From contig DASXUT010000052.1 in the NCBI GenBank assembly GCA_036504675.1, positions 1 through 55,597 on the forward strand: a DNA stretch of 55,597 nucleotides. Direction: 5' to 3'. Shown in pieces: positions 33,243-41,658 of this stretch (its first letter is position 1; each line of letters starts with the position of its first letter). A program made the position numbers and the translations under genes. Source of the DNA: Bacillota bacterium. Its GTDB lineage: Bacteria; Bacillota; Sulfobacillia; JAJYWN01; JAJZPE01. Under the pieces are notes generated by a model. It had not been told where the DNA came from and searched no databases. It saw nothing but the letters and a program-made list of their open reading frames with translations.

Positions 33243-34538
33243 ATAACCAGCTACGGAAGGACTATTTGGCGCCGGCACGGCGCCGGCGTCTTGGCCGCCT
33301 TCATCTTCATCGCCCTGGTCATCACCGGTCCGGTCCGCCCGGCCGCGGCGGAGGGCCGTCCGATCCAGGTCGTCATGGACACCTTGCCGGTCGAGTTTGA
33401 CGTCCAGCCACTGGTCGAGAACTCGCGGACCCTCGTCCCTTTCCGGGGTATCGCCGAGGCCCTCGGCGCCTCGGTCGACTGGGACCAGGCCGGCCAGACC
33501 GCCGTCGCCCGGCTCGACGACATCGAAGTGGCCGTCCCCTTGAACAGCCTGAAGGCCAGGCGCAACGGCGAATCCCTGGCCCTCGAGGTCCCGGCGCGGG
33601 TGACCGCGCAGCGGATCATGATGCCGCTCCGGTTCTTCACCGAGGCCTTCGGCTGCCAGGTCGAGTGGGACCAGGAGAACTACCGGGTCCTGATCACCTC
33701 GCCGGCCCGGCCGATGGAGGTCATCGGTTTCTATGCCCTGGGCGACGCCAGGACTTCCAGCTGGGCCGACCTGTTCGGCCGGGCCTACCCGGACACGGCG
33801 GCCGGCCGGACCGACCTCCTGCGCCGCCTGTCCCTGGGTTGGTACACCCTGAACCAAGAGGGCGGCCTCCTGACCCGGAGCGCCAGCGGCTGGCAGCAGC
33901 CGCAGGGTTGGGAGAAGGTCGTCGCCGCCTCGACCAAGTACGGCCTGAAGAACGAGATGGCCGTGCAAATGACCGACGGTCGGGGGGAACTGACCGCTCT
34001 GTTGATGAACGAGACAGCCATGCAGTCGGCGGCCGACCATCTCTTGGCCGAGGTCCAGGCGGTCGACTACGCCGGGGTCAACCTCGACCTCGAGGGCCTC
34101 GGCTTCCAGGAGCAGGGGGCCCAACTGGAGGCCACCCGCGGGCGGCTCAATCACTTCGTCGAGATCGTCGCCGGGCGTCTCGCCAAGGCCGGCCGGACCT
34201 TGACCCTCACCGTCCACCCGCCCAACAGCGCTTATCCGGGCTACGACCTGGCCACCCTGGGCCGCTTGGCCGACACCGTGATCCTGATGGCCTATGACTA
34301 TGGCCCCAAGCCCGAGCCGGTGGGGCCGGTGACCGACGCCATCGTTGCGGCCGCCGCCAAGGTCCCGTCCGATCGGCTGGTCCTCGGCATCTCCGCGGCT
34401 TCTGAGACGGCGGCGAGCATCGCCGGCAAGGTCGGGCTGGCCAAGCGTTACGGCCTCAAGGGCATCGCCCTGTGGCGCCTCGGGATCGTCTCCGACGAGA
34501 CCTGGGAGGCCCTGCGTTCGGCGATCAAGGCTCGATAG
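33243..34538 (+). CDS. Copper amine oxidase-like domain plus GH18-type domain protein; ATA start suspected
   Basis: After a signal peptide (RRHGAGVLAAFIFIALVITGPVRPAAA) comes a copper-amine-oxidase-N-like domain (IQVVMDTLPVEFDVQPLVENSRTLVPFRGIAEALGASVDWD, RIMMPLRFFTEAFGCQVEWD), an envelope-binding module common in Bacillota. A family 18-type barrel follows (AGVNLDLEGLG in place of DGxxxDxE, VILMAYDYGPKP, GISAAS). It resembles spore or cell-wall SleL/YaaH-type proteins. GGAGGG at 33229-33234 is 8 bases before an ATA at 33243 and no ATG/GTG/TTG is nearby; the first canonical start is a TTG at 33291 inside the signal peptide. Confidence 0.83.
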   Translation: MTSYGRTIWRRHGAGVLAAFIFIALVITGPVRPAAAEGRPIQVVMDTLPVEFDVQPLVENSRTLVPFRGIAEALGASVDWDQAGQTAVARLDDIEVAVPLNSLKARRNGESLALEVPARVTAQRIMMPLRFFTEAFGCQVEWDQENYRVLITSPARPMEVIGFYALGDARTSSWADLFGRAYPDTAAGRTDLLRRLSLGWYTLNQEGGLLTRSASGWQQPQGWEKVVAASTKYGLKNEMAVQMTDGRGELTALLMNETAMQSAADHLLAEVQAVDYAGVNLDLEGLGFQEQGAQLEATRGRLNHFVEIVAGRLAKAGRTLTLTVHPPNSAYPGYDLATLGRLADTVILMAYDYGPKPEPVGPVTDAIVAAAAKVPSDRLVLGISAASETAASIAGKVGLAKRYGLKGIALWRLGIVSDETWEALRSAIKAR

Positions 34539-34854
34539 AACATCGTTTGGGCCGTACGTTTCCGGTCGGGAGGTGGTGGGGCGCCGCCCCGGCCTTCGGC
34601 GAGATGCTGGTTTGGCCGGGGATCCCGGCGGCGGTTGACCGCCTCGGACCAAGGGCCCTGCTGACCGCCCTCCCGGTGGTCCTGACCGTGCCCCTGGCGT
34701 TGGTCTTGCTGGCCGCCGGGCGGCGGGGTCGCGGCCGGCCGAAGCCACTCGGATCGGCCTTCCCCTAAGCCCGAGAGGGATGAAAAATGAGAGCCGCCAG
34801 TGGCGGCTCTCATCAGTCAGGCAACGGTTGAGTTGATACCGGTGCGGACGACCC
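34539..34854. other. Gap between GH18-type gene and ddl-like gene
   Basis: A 54-codon frame on the plus strand (34604-34768, MLVWPGIPAAVDRL... with one hydrophobic segment ALLTALPVVLTVPLALVLLAAG) could encode a small membrane protein, but no ribosome site is close to its ATG. A terminator for the ddl-like gene lies at 34782-34812. Nothing else recognised. Confidence 0.35.
34782..34812 (-). terminator. Terminator of the ddl-like gene
   Basis: ATGAGAGCCGCCA / TGGCGGCTCTCAT with a 1-base centre; on the minus strand followed by TTTTTC. Confidence 0.85.
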
Positions 34855-35886
34855 TCAGGCCGTGGCCACGGCCCGTGTATCGGCGGCGACGAGGAGCCCG
34901 TAGCGCTCCAGGGCCGCGTCGAGGATCCCGTTGATCAGCTGGTTGTAGCTCATCCCTTCGGCGTCGGCCATCTTGGGAAGGTCCGAGAAGCCGGGGGCTA
35001 AGCCGGGCAACGGGTTGATCTCGATGACGTGCGGCACGCCGCTCCGGTCCAGGCGGATGTCCACGCGGCCGATGTCACTGCAGTTCATCGCCTTGAAGGC
35101 GACCAGGGCCAACCGGCACAGGCGGTCCCGCTCCATCTCGGCCAGGGGAGCCGGCATCAGGTAGTAATGCTCGGCATCCCAGTCGCGCTTGAACTCGTAA
35201 TCGTAGACCGGCGGGCGTCCTTCCGGACAGGCCGAGAAGTTGATCTCGGTGATCGGGAAGAAGTGGTGGTCGTGGTTGCCGAGGAGACCGACGGTGAACT
35301 CGCGACCGTCGAGGAACTCCTCGACCAGGGCGGCCTGCTGGTAGTAGCGGTGGATGTAGATGACCTGCTCGCGAAGCTGCTTGCCATTCTGGACCACCGA
35401 ACTGGTGGAAACGCCGATGCTCGATCCCTCGCGGGCGGGCTTGACGAACAAAGGGAAGTGGAGGTTGCCCCGACAACATTCCTGACCCGGTTCAATCACT
35501 TCGAACTTGGCGGTCGGGATGCGATGGTAGGCGAAAACTCGCTTGGCCATCGGCTTGTCGAGACTGAGAGCCAGAGACAAGACATTCGATCCGGCGTAGG
35601 GGATCCCCAACATCTCTAACATCGCTGGAACGTGCGACTCGCGACTCTCTCCGCGCAACCCCTCGGCAATATTGAAGGCGATGTCGATCTTTGTATGCCT
35701 CAGGGTCTGATACGCGCTCTCGGTGGCTTCGATGAAGATAACCTCGTGACCACCCCAGCGGAGAGCATCCGCGATAGCCAGCACTGTTTTCTCGCTGTCC
35801 AGCTCAGCGTGGATATCGGGAGGCTCGTCTTCTTCTGGGGGTTCGTACTTACCGAGGTTGTAGAGCAAACCTACGGTGAGTCCCAT
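34855..35886 (-). CDS. D-alanine--D-alanine ligase family ATP-grasp protein
   Basis: The 343-residue ATP-grasp enzyme has FNIAEGLRGESRESHVPAMLEMLGIPYAGS (N-domain), FPLFVKPAREGSSIGVST (ATP-binding lysine), ALVEEFLDGREFTVGLLG and VPHVIEINPLPGL (metal-binding end). These fit Ddl or related dipeptide ligases. It begins MGLTVGLLYNLGKYEPPEEDEPPD, with a longer acidic loop than E. coli DdlB, so another carboxylate-amine ligase activity is possible. It is monocistronic, with a consensus promoter and its own terminator. Confidence 0.88.
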   Translation of the reverse strand: MGLTVGLLYNLGKYEPPEEDEPPDIHAELDSEKTVLAIADALRWGGHEVIFIEATESAYQTLRHTKIDIAFNIAEGLRGESRESHVPAMLEMLGIPYAGSNVLSLALSLDKPMAKRVFAYHRIPTAKFEVIEPGQECCRGNLHFPLFVKPAREGSSIGVSTSSVVQNGKQLREQVIYIHRYYQQAALVEEFLDGREFTVGLLGNHDHHFFPITEINFSACPEGRPPVYDYEFKRDWDAEHYYLMPAPLAEMERDRLCRLALVAFKAMNCSDIGRVDIRLDRSGVPHVIEINPLPGLAPGFSDLPKMADAEGMSYNQLINGILDAALERYGLLVAADTRAVATA

Positions 35887-36027
35887 CCGTCCTTCATTCC
35901 TCCTGATTCGTTATGGGTGATCCGGTCGGGGAGCGTTGTGAGTGTCTCCCGGTCTCTCTAGGCCCCTCCTCCTTCTTGGCCATTTGGCGGTGGCATCTAT
36001 TGGCAAAAGGGGCTCATTTCAGTGTTG

Positions 36028-36055
36028 ATTATAGCATCCGGTGGACCTGTGTCAA
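36028..36055 (-). promoter_or_regulatory. Consensus sigma-A promoter of the ddl-like gene
   Basis: Minus strand TTGACA, 16-base spacer, TATAAT, with TGC before the -10 (extended -10). Leader of about 135 bases. Confidence 0.8.
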
Positions 36056-36092
36056 CAGAAATCTTCGGTCCTGGCCCGGCTAGATGAAGCAT

Positions 36093-36100
36093 GGTATACT
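36093..36100 (+). promoter_or_regulatory. Extended -10 promoter of the DMT transporter gene
   Basis: TGGTATACT at 36092-36100 is an extended -10 element. Transcription would begin near 36107, just before the ribosome site GGAGGG; no clear -35. Confidence 0.6.
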
Positions 36101-36122
36101 ACCGTTGTGGAGGGCGGGCGCT

Positions 36123-37028
36123 TTGACTGGAAGAAGACTTCTGGCCGACTTGTCTCTACTGTTGGTCGCCTTCATCTGGGGGTCGACCTTCGTCGTCGTC
36201 AAGGAGGCCGTCGCCAGCCTGTCCACCTTCTGGTTTCTGTCCATCCGGTTTTGGTTGGCTTTTTTGGTCCTCCTTGCCATATATTATCGTCAGGTTTCGG
36301 CAGCGCTTAAGTCCCGTGCGGCCCTGGCCGGCGCAGCCGCCGTGGGGACCCTCCTGGCCTTGGCCTATGGGTTACAAACGACCGGCCTGACCATGACCGC
36401 GGCCTCCAAGGCGGCTTTCATCACCGGGCTCTATGTCGTCCTGGTGCCGATCCTCTCGACGACCCTCCTCGGGCGGCCCCCGGGCCGGCTGCCCGTGGTC
36501 GGCGCCCTGGCGGCTGCGGTGGGCCTGGCCTTCCTGACCCTCAGGGGGTGGGTCCTGCCCGACCGCGGCGACCTCTGGGTCCTGGCCGGCGCCCTGGCCT
36601 TCGCCGCCCACATTACCGCCGTCGGCCACTTCACCCGCCGGCAGGACTCCTACGCCTTGGCCACCCTGCAGGTCGGCGCGGCGGCGGTCGTCCTGACCAT
36701 CCTGGCCCTGACCTTCGAGCCCACTCCGACCCGCATCCCGCCAGCGGTCTGGGTGGCCATCGCCATCACCGGCGTCCTGGCCACGGCCCTGGCGATGGTT
36801 CTGCAAAGCGTCGTCCAGAGGCTGACCCCGCCCACGCACACCGCCCTAATCCTGGCGACGGAGCCAGTCTTCGCCGCCTTGACCTCCTACCTCTACCTCG
36901 GCGAGATCCTCAGCCCTCGGGCCATCCTCGGGGCCCTCATGATGTTGGCCGGGATGGTCCTCTCCGAACTCCAGCCCGGCGAATCGGCTCGGCAGGAGAC
37001 CCCTCTTTCCGCGGCGAAATCGCCCTAG
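36123..37028 (+). CDS. EamA/DMT family transporter
   Basis: Ten predicted membrane segments in two EamA repeats: LLADLSLLLVAFIWGSTFVVVKEAV at the start and FAAHITAVGHFTRRQD / ALILATEPVFAALTSYLYLGEILSPRAILGALMMLAGMVL in the second half. The TTG at 36123 is 10 bases after GGAGGG and downstream of the promoter; an ATG at 36084 overlaps the -10 and is rejected. Substrate of such drug/metabolite exporters cannot be inferred. Confidence 0.88.
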   Translation: MTGRRLLADLSLLLVAFIWGSTFVVVKEAVASLSTFWFLSIRFWLAFLVLLAIYYRQVSAALKSRAALAGAAAVGTLLALAYGLQTTGLTMTAASKAAFITGLYVVLVPILSTTLLGRPPGRLPVVGALAAAVGLAFLTLRGWVLPDRGDLWVLAGALAFAAHITAVGHFTRRQDSYALATLQVGAAAVVLTILALTFEPTPTRIPPAVWVAIAITGVLATALAMVLQSVVQRLTPPTHTALILATEPVFAALTSYLYLGEILSPRAILGALMMLAGMVLSELQPGESARQETPLSAAKSP

Positions 37029-37114
37029 TCACGACCAAGCAAATGGCCCGAGCGGCCCCAACCGCCCCGCCCGCCCAGGCCGACTCTGAGACAGGCCATG
37101 TCAGGAGGACCTCG

Positions 37115-37945
37115 ATGCCCAAGCAACCAGAGGAGCGCCCGACTCCCAAGAAGATCCTCGGGATGGACCAAGCGAACTGGAGAGAACTGCTGATGGTGGC
37201 CGGCCTGGCACTGGCCGTGGCCTTCGTCATGTTCTTCTGGGACATCTCCAAGAACGGCTCGGACTTGCTGACCTACGCCAACAAGGCCTTGACCCAGAAG
37301 GATTACGTCGCCGTCACCGTCGACCCGACCCGGCTGGTGGCCAGGGGAGTGGCTTCGGACGGCACCTACACCATCGAGGCCTCGTTGACCCCGGGAAGTG
37401 ACCCGGTCACCTCCATCCAGCAGGCCGCCGGTGGTTCTGGGCTGGGCGAATTTCGCTTCCTCGGCTCGGCGGGCGGCACGCCCATCGGCAACGCCGAGGC
37501 TTCGGCCGTCTCCGTCCCGGCGGCCAGCCCGATCGACCCGGCCAAGCCGCTGACCTTCTTCGGCCGGGCCACCGCCCCCGAGAATACCTTGGCCATCGTC
37601 CCTCAAGGAACGAAGACGGTCGGGAGCGGCTCCTACTCCCGCTTCGAGGTCGTGTCCGGCAAACCGACGGCGAACGTAATCGCCCGTGCCTTGGAAACCT
37701 ACGGCAAGGGATTCCGCCGGAACCTTCCGAGGGCTTACATCTACACGAATTCCCGGTCCAAGCTGCCCGGCTACATGCTGGAGACCGGCTCATCGGGGCT
37801 GGCCCTGACGGTCTGGCGGTTTAACCAGGAGAAGACGACCGTCGCCGGAGTCTGGGAAAAGTTCAAGTCCGCCGACGCCGCCGGCAAGCTGGCCATCCTT
37901 GGCTTGAACCCGGCGGAGGTGGCCCAGATCCTCAGCGAGCGGTAA
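37115..37945 (+). CDS. Hypothetical single-span membrane protein
   Basis: A 276-residue protein with AGGAGG 6 bases before its ATG. Residues 24-43 (LLMVAGLALAVAFVMFFWDI) are a membrane helix following a cytoplasmic Pro/Lys-rich N-terminus. The remainder is soluble, mixed alpha/beta, with no motif I recognise (DYVAVTVDPTRLVARGVASDGTY; GYMLETGSSGLALTVWRF; AAGKLAILGLNPAEVAQIL). It lies 86 bases after the DMT transporter gene, probably co-transcribed, and ends before a shared terminator. No function can be proposed. Confidence 0.75.
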   Translation: MPKQPEERPTPKKILGMDQANWRELLMVAGLALAVAFVMFFWDISKNGSDLLTYANKALTQKDYVAVTVDPTRLVARGVASDGTYTIEASLTPGSDPVTSIQQAAGGSGLGEFRFLGSAGGTPIGNAEASAVSVPAASPIDPAKPLTFFGRATAPENTLAIVPQGTKTVGSGSYSRFEVVSGKPTANVIARALETYGKGFRRNLPRAYIYTNSRSKLPGYMLETGSSGLALTVWRFNQEKTTVAGVWEKFKSADAAGKLAILGLNPAEVAQILSER

Positions 37946-37995
37946 GACCGGGCCGGGGACCAGGTCGACGACCGAACAACCGATCAGGAATACGA

Positions 37996-38021
37996 AGCGC
38001 CGGAGCGGATGCTCCGGCGCT
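37996..38021. terminator. Bidirectional terminator between the hypothetical gene and lon
   Basis: AGCGCCGGAGC / GCTCCGGCGCT with GGAT loop between convergent genes. Confidence 0.7.
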
Positions 38022-38045
38022 GATGTTTCTGGCGCTCGCAGGACT

Positions 38046-40475
38046 TCAGTGAGGCTGGTCGGTGGTCAGGATGTTCTGGATCGAGGCTTCCTGAAGGGCC
38101 GGGGGAGCGACCCCTTCGACCACGACGGCCTCGGCCGGCACGGCGTCGGGGGCCAGGGCCACGTCGAGGACTTCTTCCATCGACTCGACGAAGACGAACT
38201 CGATCTTTCGCCGGACGTTGGCCGGGATCTCCTCGGTGTCCTTCCTGTTGTCACGGGGGATGATCATCGTCTTGAGACCGGCCCGGTGGGCCGCCAGGAC
38301 CTTCTCCTTGAGCCCGCCGATGGGCAGGACCCGGCCGCGCAGGGTGATCTCGCCGGTCATCGCCACGTCGCGGCGGACCGGCCGGCCCGACAGGGCCGAG
38401 ACGATGGCGGTGGCCATGGTGATGCCGGCCGACGGACCGTCCTTGGGAATGGCCCCTTCCGGAATGTGCACGTGAAGATCGTACTTCTCGTAGAAAGCCT
38501 CGTCCACCTGCAGCTCCGCGGCCTTGGAACGGATCCATGAGTAGCCGGCCTGGGCCGACTCGCGCATGACCTCGCCCAACTTGCCGGTGAGGAGGAGGGC
38601 GCCCTTGCCCTTCATCACACTGACCTCGATGGGCATGATGTCGCCGCCGAAATCGGTGACGGCGACCCCGGTGGCCACGCCGACCTCGTCCTCCTTCTCC
38701 GCCTCGGTGTCGTGGAAACGCTCGATACCGAGGTAGTTGTGAAGGGTCTGGGCGTTGACCTTGATCGGTCCGGTGGTCCCGCGGACGATTCCCTTGGCCA
38801 CCTTGCGGCAGATCGAGGCGATCTCCCGCTCGAGGTTACGGACGCCGGCCTCGCGCGTGTAGTACCGGATGATCCCGCGGATGGCGTTCTCGCTAATGAT
38901 CGTGTTCTCCGCAGTCAGGCCGTGATCCTTGATCACCTTCGGGACCAAGTGGCGCTGGGCGATATTGACCTTCTCCTCCTCGGTGTAACCGGAGATGTAG
39001 ATCATCTCCATCCGATCGAGGAGCGGCCGCGGGATGTTGTACATGTTGTTGGCGGTGGTGATGAAGAGGACCTTCGACAGGTCGAAGGGGAGCTCGATGT
39101 AGTGGTCGGAGAAGGAGTTGTTCTGCTCGGGGTCGAGGACCTCGAGGAGGGCCGACGCCGGGTCGCCCCGGAAGTCGGAACTCATCTTGTCGATCTCGTC
39201 CATCAGAAAGACCGGGTTCTTCGAACCGGCCTGCCGCATGCCCTGGACGATCCGGCCCGGGAGGGCTCCGACGTAAGTCCGGCGGTGGCCACGGATCTCG
39301 GCCTCGTCACGCACGCCGCCCAGGGAAATGCGGACGAACTTGCGCTCGAGGGCCCGGGCGACGGATTTGGCCAGTGAGGTCTTGCCGACCCCCGGGGGGC
39401 CGACGAGGCAGAGGATCGGCCCCTTCATCTTCTGGGCCAGCTTACGGATGGCCAGGTACTCGAGGATGCGGTCCTTGACCTTGTCCAGACCGTAATGGTC
39501 CTCGTCGAGGATCTTCTTGGCCAGGTCGATGTTCAGGCGATCCTCCGTCTGAACGTTCCAGGGCATGGCCAGGACCCACTCCAGGTAGTTCCGGACGACC
39601 ACGGCCTCGGCCGACATCTGCGGCATCTTCTCGAAGCGCTCGATCTCGCGGAGGACCTTCTCCTCGGACTCCTTGGGCAAATTCAGTCCCTTGAGCTTAT
39701 CGTGGAACTCCTCGGTCTCGTTGCCCTTCTCGTCGCGGTCGCCAAGTTCCTTGTGAATCGCCTTGAGCTGCTCGCGCAGATAATACTCGCGCTGCGTCTT
39801 CTCCATCTGCTTGCGGACCCGGAAGTTGATCTTTCGCTCGAGTTCGAGGATCTCGATCTCGCGGCCGAGGATCTCGTGGACCGTCTCGAGCCGCTTCTTG
39901 ACCGGGAAAGCCTCCAGGACGTGCTGCTTATCCTCAATCTTGAGGACCATGTTCAGATGGGCGGCGACGGTATCGGCCAGATGCCCAGGCTGTTCAATAT
40001 TGCCCAGGGCGGACAGGATCTCGTCGGAAACCCGCTTGGAGAGCTTATTATATTGTTCGAACTGATTGAGGAGGGCCCGCATCAAGGCTTCGACCTCGGG
40101 GGTCTTTTCCTCTTTCTGATCGACTTCCTCGATGAGGACACGGTAGAGGGGGTCGGCCTTGGTGTACTCGAGGATCCTGACCCGATTCAGCCCTTCCACG
40201 AGGACCCGGACCCCGGCGGGGAGCTTGATCAGCTGCTTGACCTCAGCCAGGGTGCCGACGCCGTAGATGTCGTCCGGGGCCGGCTGGTCGATGGTGATCT
40301 CCTTCTGGGTGGCCAGAACGATGAGTCGATCCTGGATCATCGCTTCTTCGACGGCGTTGATCGATTTCTCCCGGCCGACGTCCAAATGGAACATCATGTG
40401 GGGGAAGATGAGCATGCCGCGCAATGGCAGAAGCGGAAGGTCTTTGATTCTAGGGGAACGCCGTTCGCTTACCAT
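38046..40475 (-). CDS. lon: ATP-dependent protease LonA
   Basis: The 809-residue soluble protease has the LON N-domain ([27 protein letters not shown]), a coiled-coil region, the AAA+ module with Walker [13 protein letters not shown] and Walker B FLMDEIDK, and the Ser-Lys protease domain ([12 protein letters not shown] with the catalytic Ser; [14 protein letters not shown] with the Lys). It degrades damaged and regulatory proteins. GAGGAGG precedes the ATG at 15 bases. It is followed by a terminator, and upstream lie lonB and clpX. Length is standard. Confidence 0.97.
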   Translation of the reverse strand: MVSERRSPRIKDLPLLPLRGMLIFPHMMFHLDVGREKSINAVEEAMIQDRLIVLATQKEITIDQPAPDDIYGVGTLAEVKQLIKLPAGVRVLVEGLNRVRILEYTKADPLYRVLIEEVDQKEEKTPEVEALMRALLNQFEQYNKLSKRVSDEILSALGNIEQPGHLADTVAAHLNMVLKIEDKQHVLEAFPVKKRLETVHEILGREIEILELERKINFRVRKQMEKTQREYYLREQLKAIHKELGDRDEKGNETEEFHDKLKGLNLPKESEEKVLREIERFEKMPQMSAEAVVVRNYLEWVLAMPWNVQTEDRLNIDLAKKILDEDHYGLDKVKDRILEYLAIRKLAQKMKGPILCLVGPPGVGKTSLAKSVARALERKFVRISLGGVRDEAEIRGHRRTYVGALPGRIVQGMRQAGSKNPVFLMDEIDKMSSDFRGDPASALLEVLDPEQNNSFSDHYIELPFDLSKVLFITTANNMYNIPRPLLDRMEMIYISGYTEEEKVNIAQRHLVPKVIKDHGLTAENTIISENAIRGIIRYYTREAGVRNLEREIASICRKVAKGIVRGTTGPIKVNAQTLHNYLGIERFHDTEAEKEDEVGVATGVAVTDFGGDIMPIEVSVMKGKGALLLTGKLGEVMRESAQAGYSWIRSKAAELQVDEAFYEKYDLHVHIPEGAIPKDGPSAGITMATAIVSALSGRPVRRDVAMTGEITLRGRVLPIGGLKEKVLAAHRAGLKTMIIPRDNRKDTEEIPANVRRKIEFVFVESMEEVLDVALAPDAVPAEAVVVEGVAPPALQEASIQNILTTDQPH

Positions 40476-40925
40476 TGACTCGACTTCCTCCTCTCCCGTT
40501 CCAGCCTCCGATAGATGGGGCTCATCCGACCTGCGTACGGCCAGTTACATAAGGCCGAACGCGGTGACGCCTTAACCTTCTCTTCCTCCGGCGGGTCTTC
40601 CTGCCGGTGGACGATTTTTTGGCCTTTTGACCCGCTACTACAATACTCGGCGGTGGCTTGCCCTGATTTTAGTCAAGGGCCACTTAACCTGTCCTTTTCG
40701 CTAGGTCGAGGCCGCCTAAGTGAAGGTTCTTCTGCGGCGTGCTGGCGCCCATTGAATTCCTCGCAGGTTGTTACGGTTAACTCGATTATAACTCAAAATC
40801 CCTGCTAGAATCGTTAGGAATGTCATGGGAAGGGCCGTCCATAGTCGTCCAGGAGCGCGAGCGAGCCGGACTTTGCGTGAGTAGGGACGATTGCTGGCCG
40901 GATGACCGGCTCACTGAACGGAAAA
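40476..40925. other. Gap upstream of lon
   Basis: No gene recognised. A TATAAT element lies on the minus strand at 40785-40790, but no matching -35 was found and it would give a leader of about 300 bases for lon. I saw no CIRCE or CtsR-type operator. Confidence 0.4.
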
Positions 40926-40957
40926 CATCGAGGAGCAGGATATCCTGCTCCTCGATG
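40922..40957 (-). terminator. Terminator of the small lipoprotein gene
   Basis: A perfect 32-base palindrome at 40926-40957 (arm CATCGAGGAGCAGGAT), followed on the minus strand by TTTTCC. Confidence 0.75.
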
Positions 40958-40998
40958 CCGTTCCAAAGGGGCACCGGCCGACGGCGGGCGACCGCCGC

Positions 40999-41448
40999 CT
41001 ATTTCTCGTACTGTGGCGGGAAGTAACCTAGCTCTCGCTGGGCAGTGATGCGCCCCTTATCGGTCACGATGAACTCCCAGGTGTGGTCGAGACGGCCGGT
41101 CTGCGGGTCGCCGGGACGGCGGAAATCGACCGCGTTCCAGCTGGCGATGAAGTCGACCAGCCAGTCCGGTCCCATCGGGGTCACCCTCGTCTCGAGGGTC
41201 CCGGAAATGGTCGCCCCCTGAGTGCCCTTGGGGATCGAAACGTTGACCGTGCCGACCCGGCTCGGGAACTGAGCCAGGATTGAGCGGAGCTTCGCCTCAT
41301 TGAACTCGGGGGACTTGCGGACGGCCTTCAACGCGGCGTTGCTCCGGATGCGCCGGGTGATCCCGGCCGTCAGGCTGCAGCCGCTGAGGGTCAGAGCCAG
41401 ACTGATGATGATGATGGCGGTCAGGCTCCGTTTGATGCCGGCGGTCAA
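40999..41448 (-). CDS. Hypothetical lipoprotein
   Basis: A 149-residue protein with signal peptide and lipobox: TAGIKRSLTAIIIISLALTLSGC, the Cys at about residue 23 being the likely lipidation site. The TTG at 41448 is 7 bases after GGAGGT; longer frames upstream lack a ribosome site. The mature part (KLRSILAQFPSRVGTVNVSIPKGTQGATISGTLETRV ... LDHTWEFIVTDKGRITAQRELGYFPPQYEK) resembles no family I can name. It sits between lon and lonB with its own terminator. Confidence 0.78.
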   Translation of the reverse strand: MTAGIKRSLTAIIIISLALTLSGCSLTAGITRRIRSNAALKAVRKSPEFNEAKLRSILAQFPSRVGTVNVSIPKGTQGATISGTLETRVTPMGPDWLVDFIASWNAVDFRRPGDPQTGRLDHTWEFIVTDKGRITAQRELGYFPPQYEK

Positions 41449-41548
41449 GGTCGCACCTCCATAGAAACCCAAACCAAGGCAAGCGGCCCGGGTATCGAAC
41501 ATACCTGGGCCATTTTCGCTGTTCCCGGGCGCTGTTCCTGCCCGGAAA

Positions 41549-41594
41549 GGCTGCCTTTGTTTTCAAGGACTGCTTCTCGAAAAAAAAGGCAGCC
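41549..41594. repeat. Inverted repeat between lonB and the lipoprotein gene
   Basis: GGCTGCCTTT at 41549-41558 and AAAGGCAGCC at 41585-41594 around a 26-base spacer containing an A8 run. It could act as a weak terminator for lonB (minus strand). Confidence 0.45.
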
Positions 41595-41658
41595 GGACCG
41601 AAGGATTCTCGGCCGCGGCTGGGGCTTCCTTCTCAGTCGTTCAGGCGGGCTGGTCGCT

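Noticed and set aside
36084-36122. ATG at 36084 as start of the DMT transporter
   Set aside because: It overlaps the extended -10 promoter and would add residues without family similarity; TTG 36123 follows a ribosome site.
40476-40810. Heat-shock operators (CIRCE or CtsR type) upstream of lon
   Set aside because: Neither the CIRCE inverted repeat nor a CtsR direct repeat was found by eye.
40926-40957. 32-base perfect palindrome as a regulator operator or mobile-element end
   Set aside because: It lies just after a gene stop and is followed by TTTTCC on the minus strand, so a terminator is the simplest reading.
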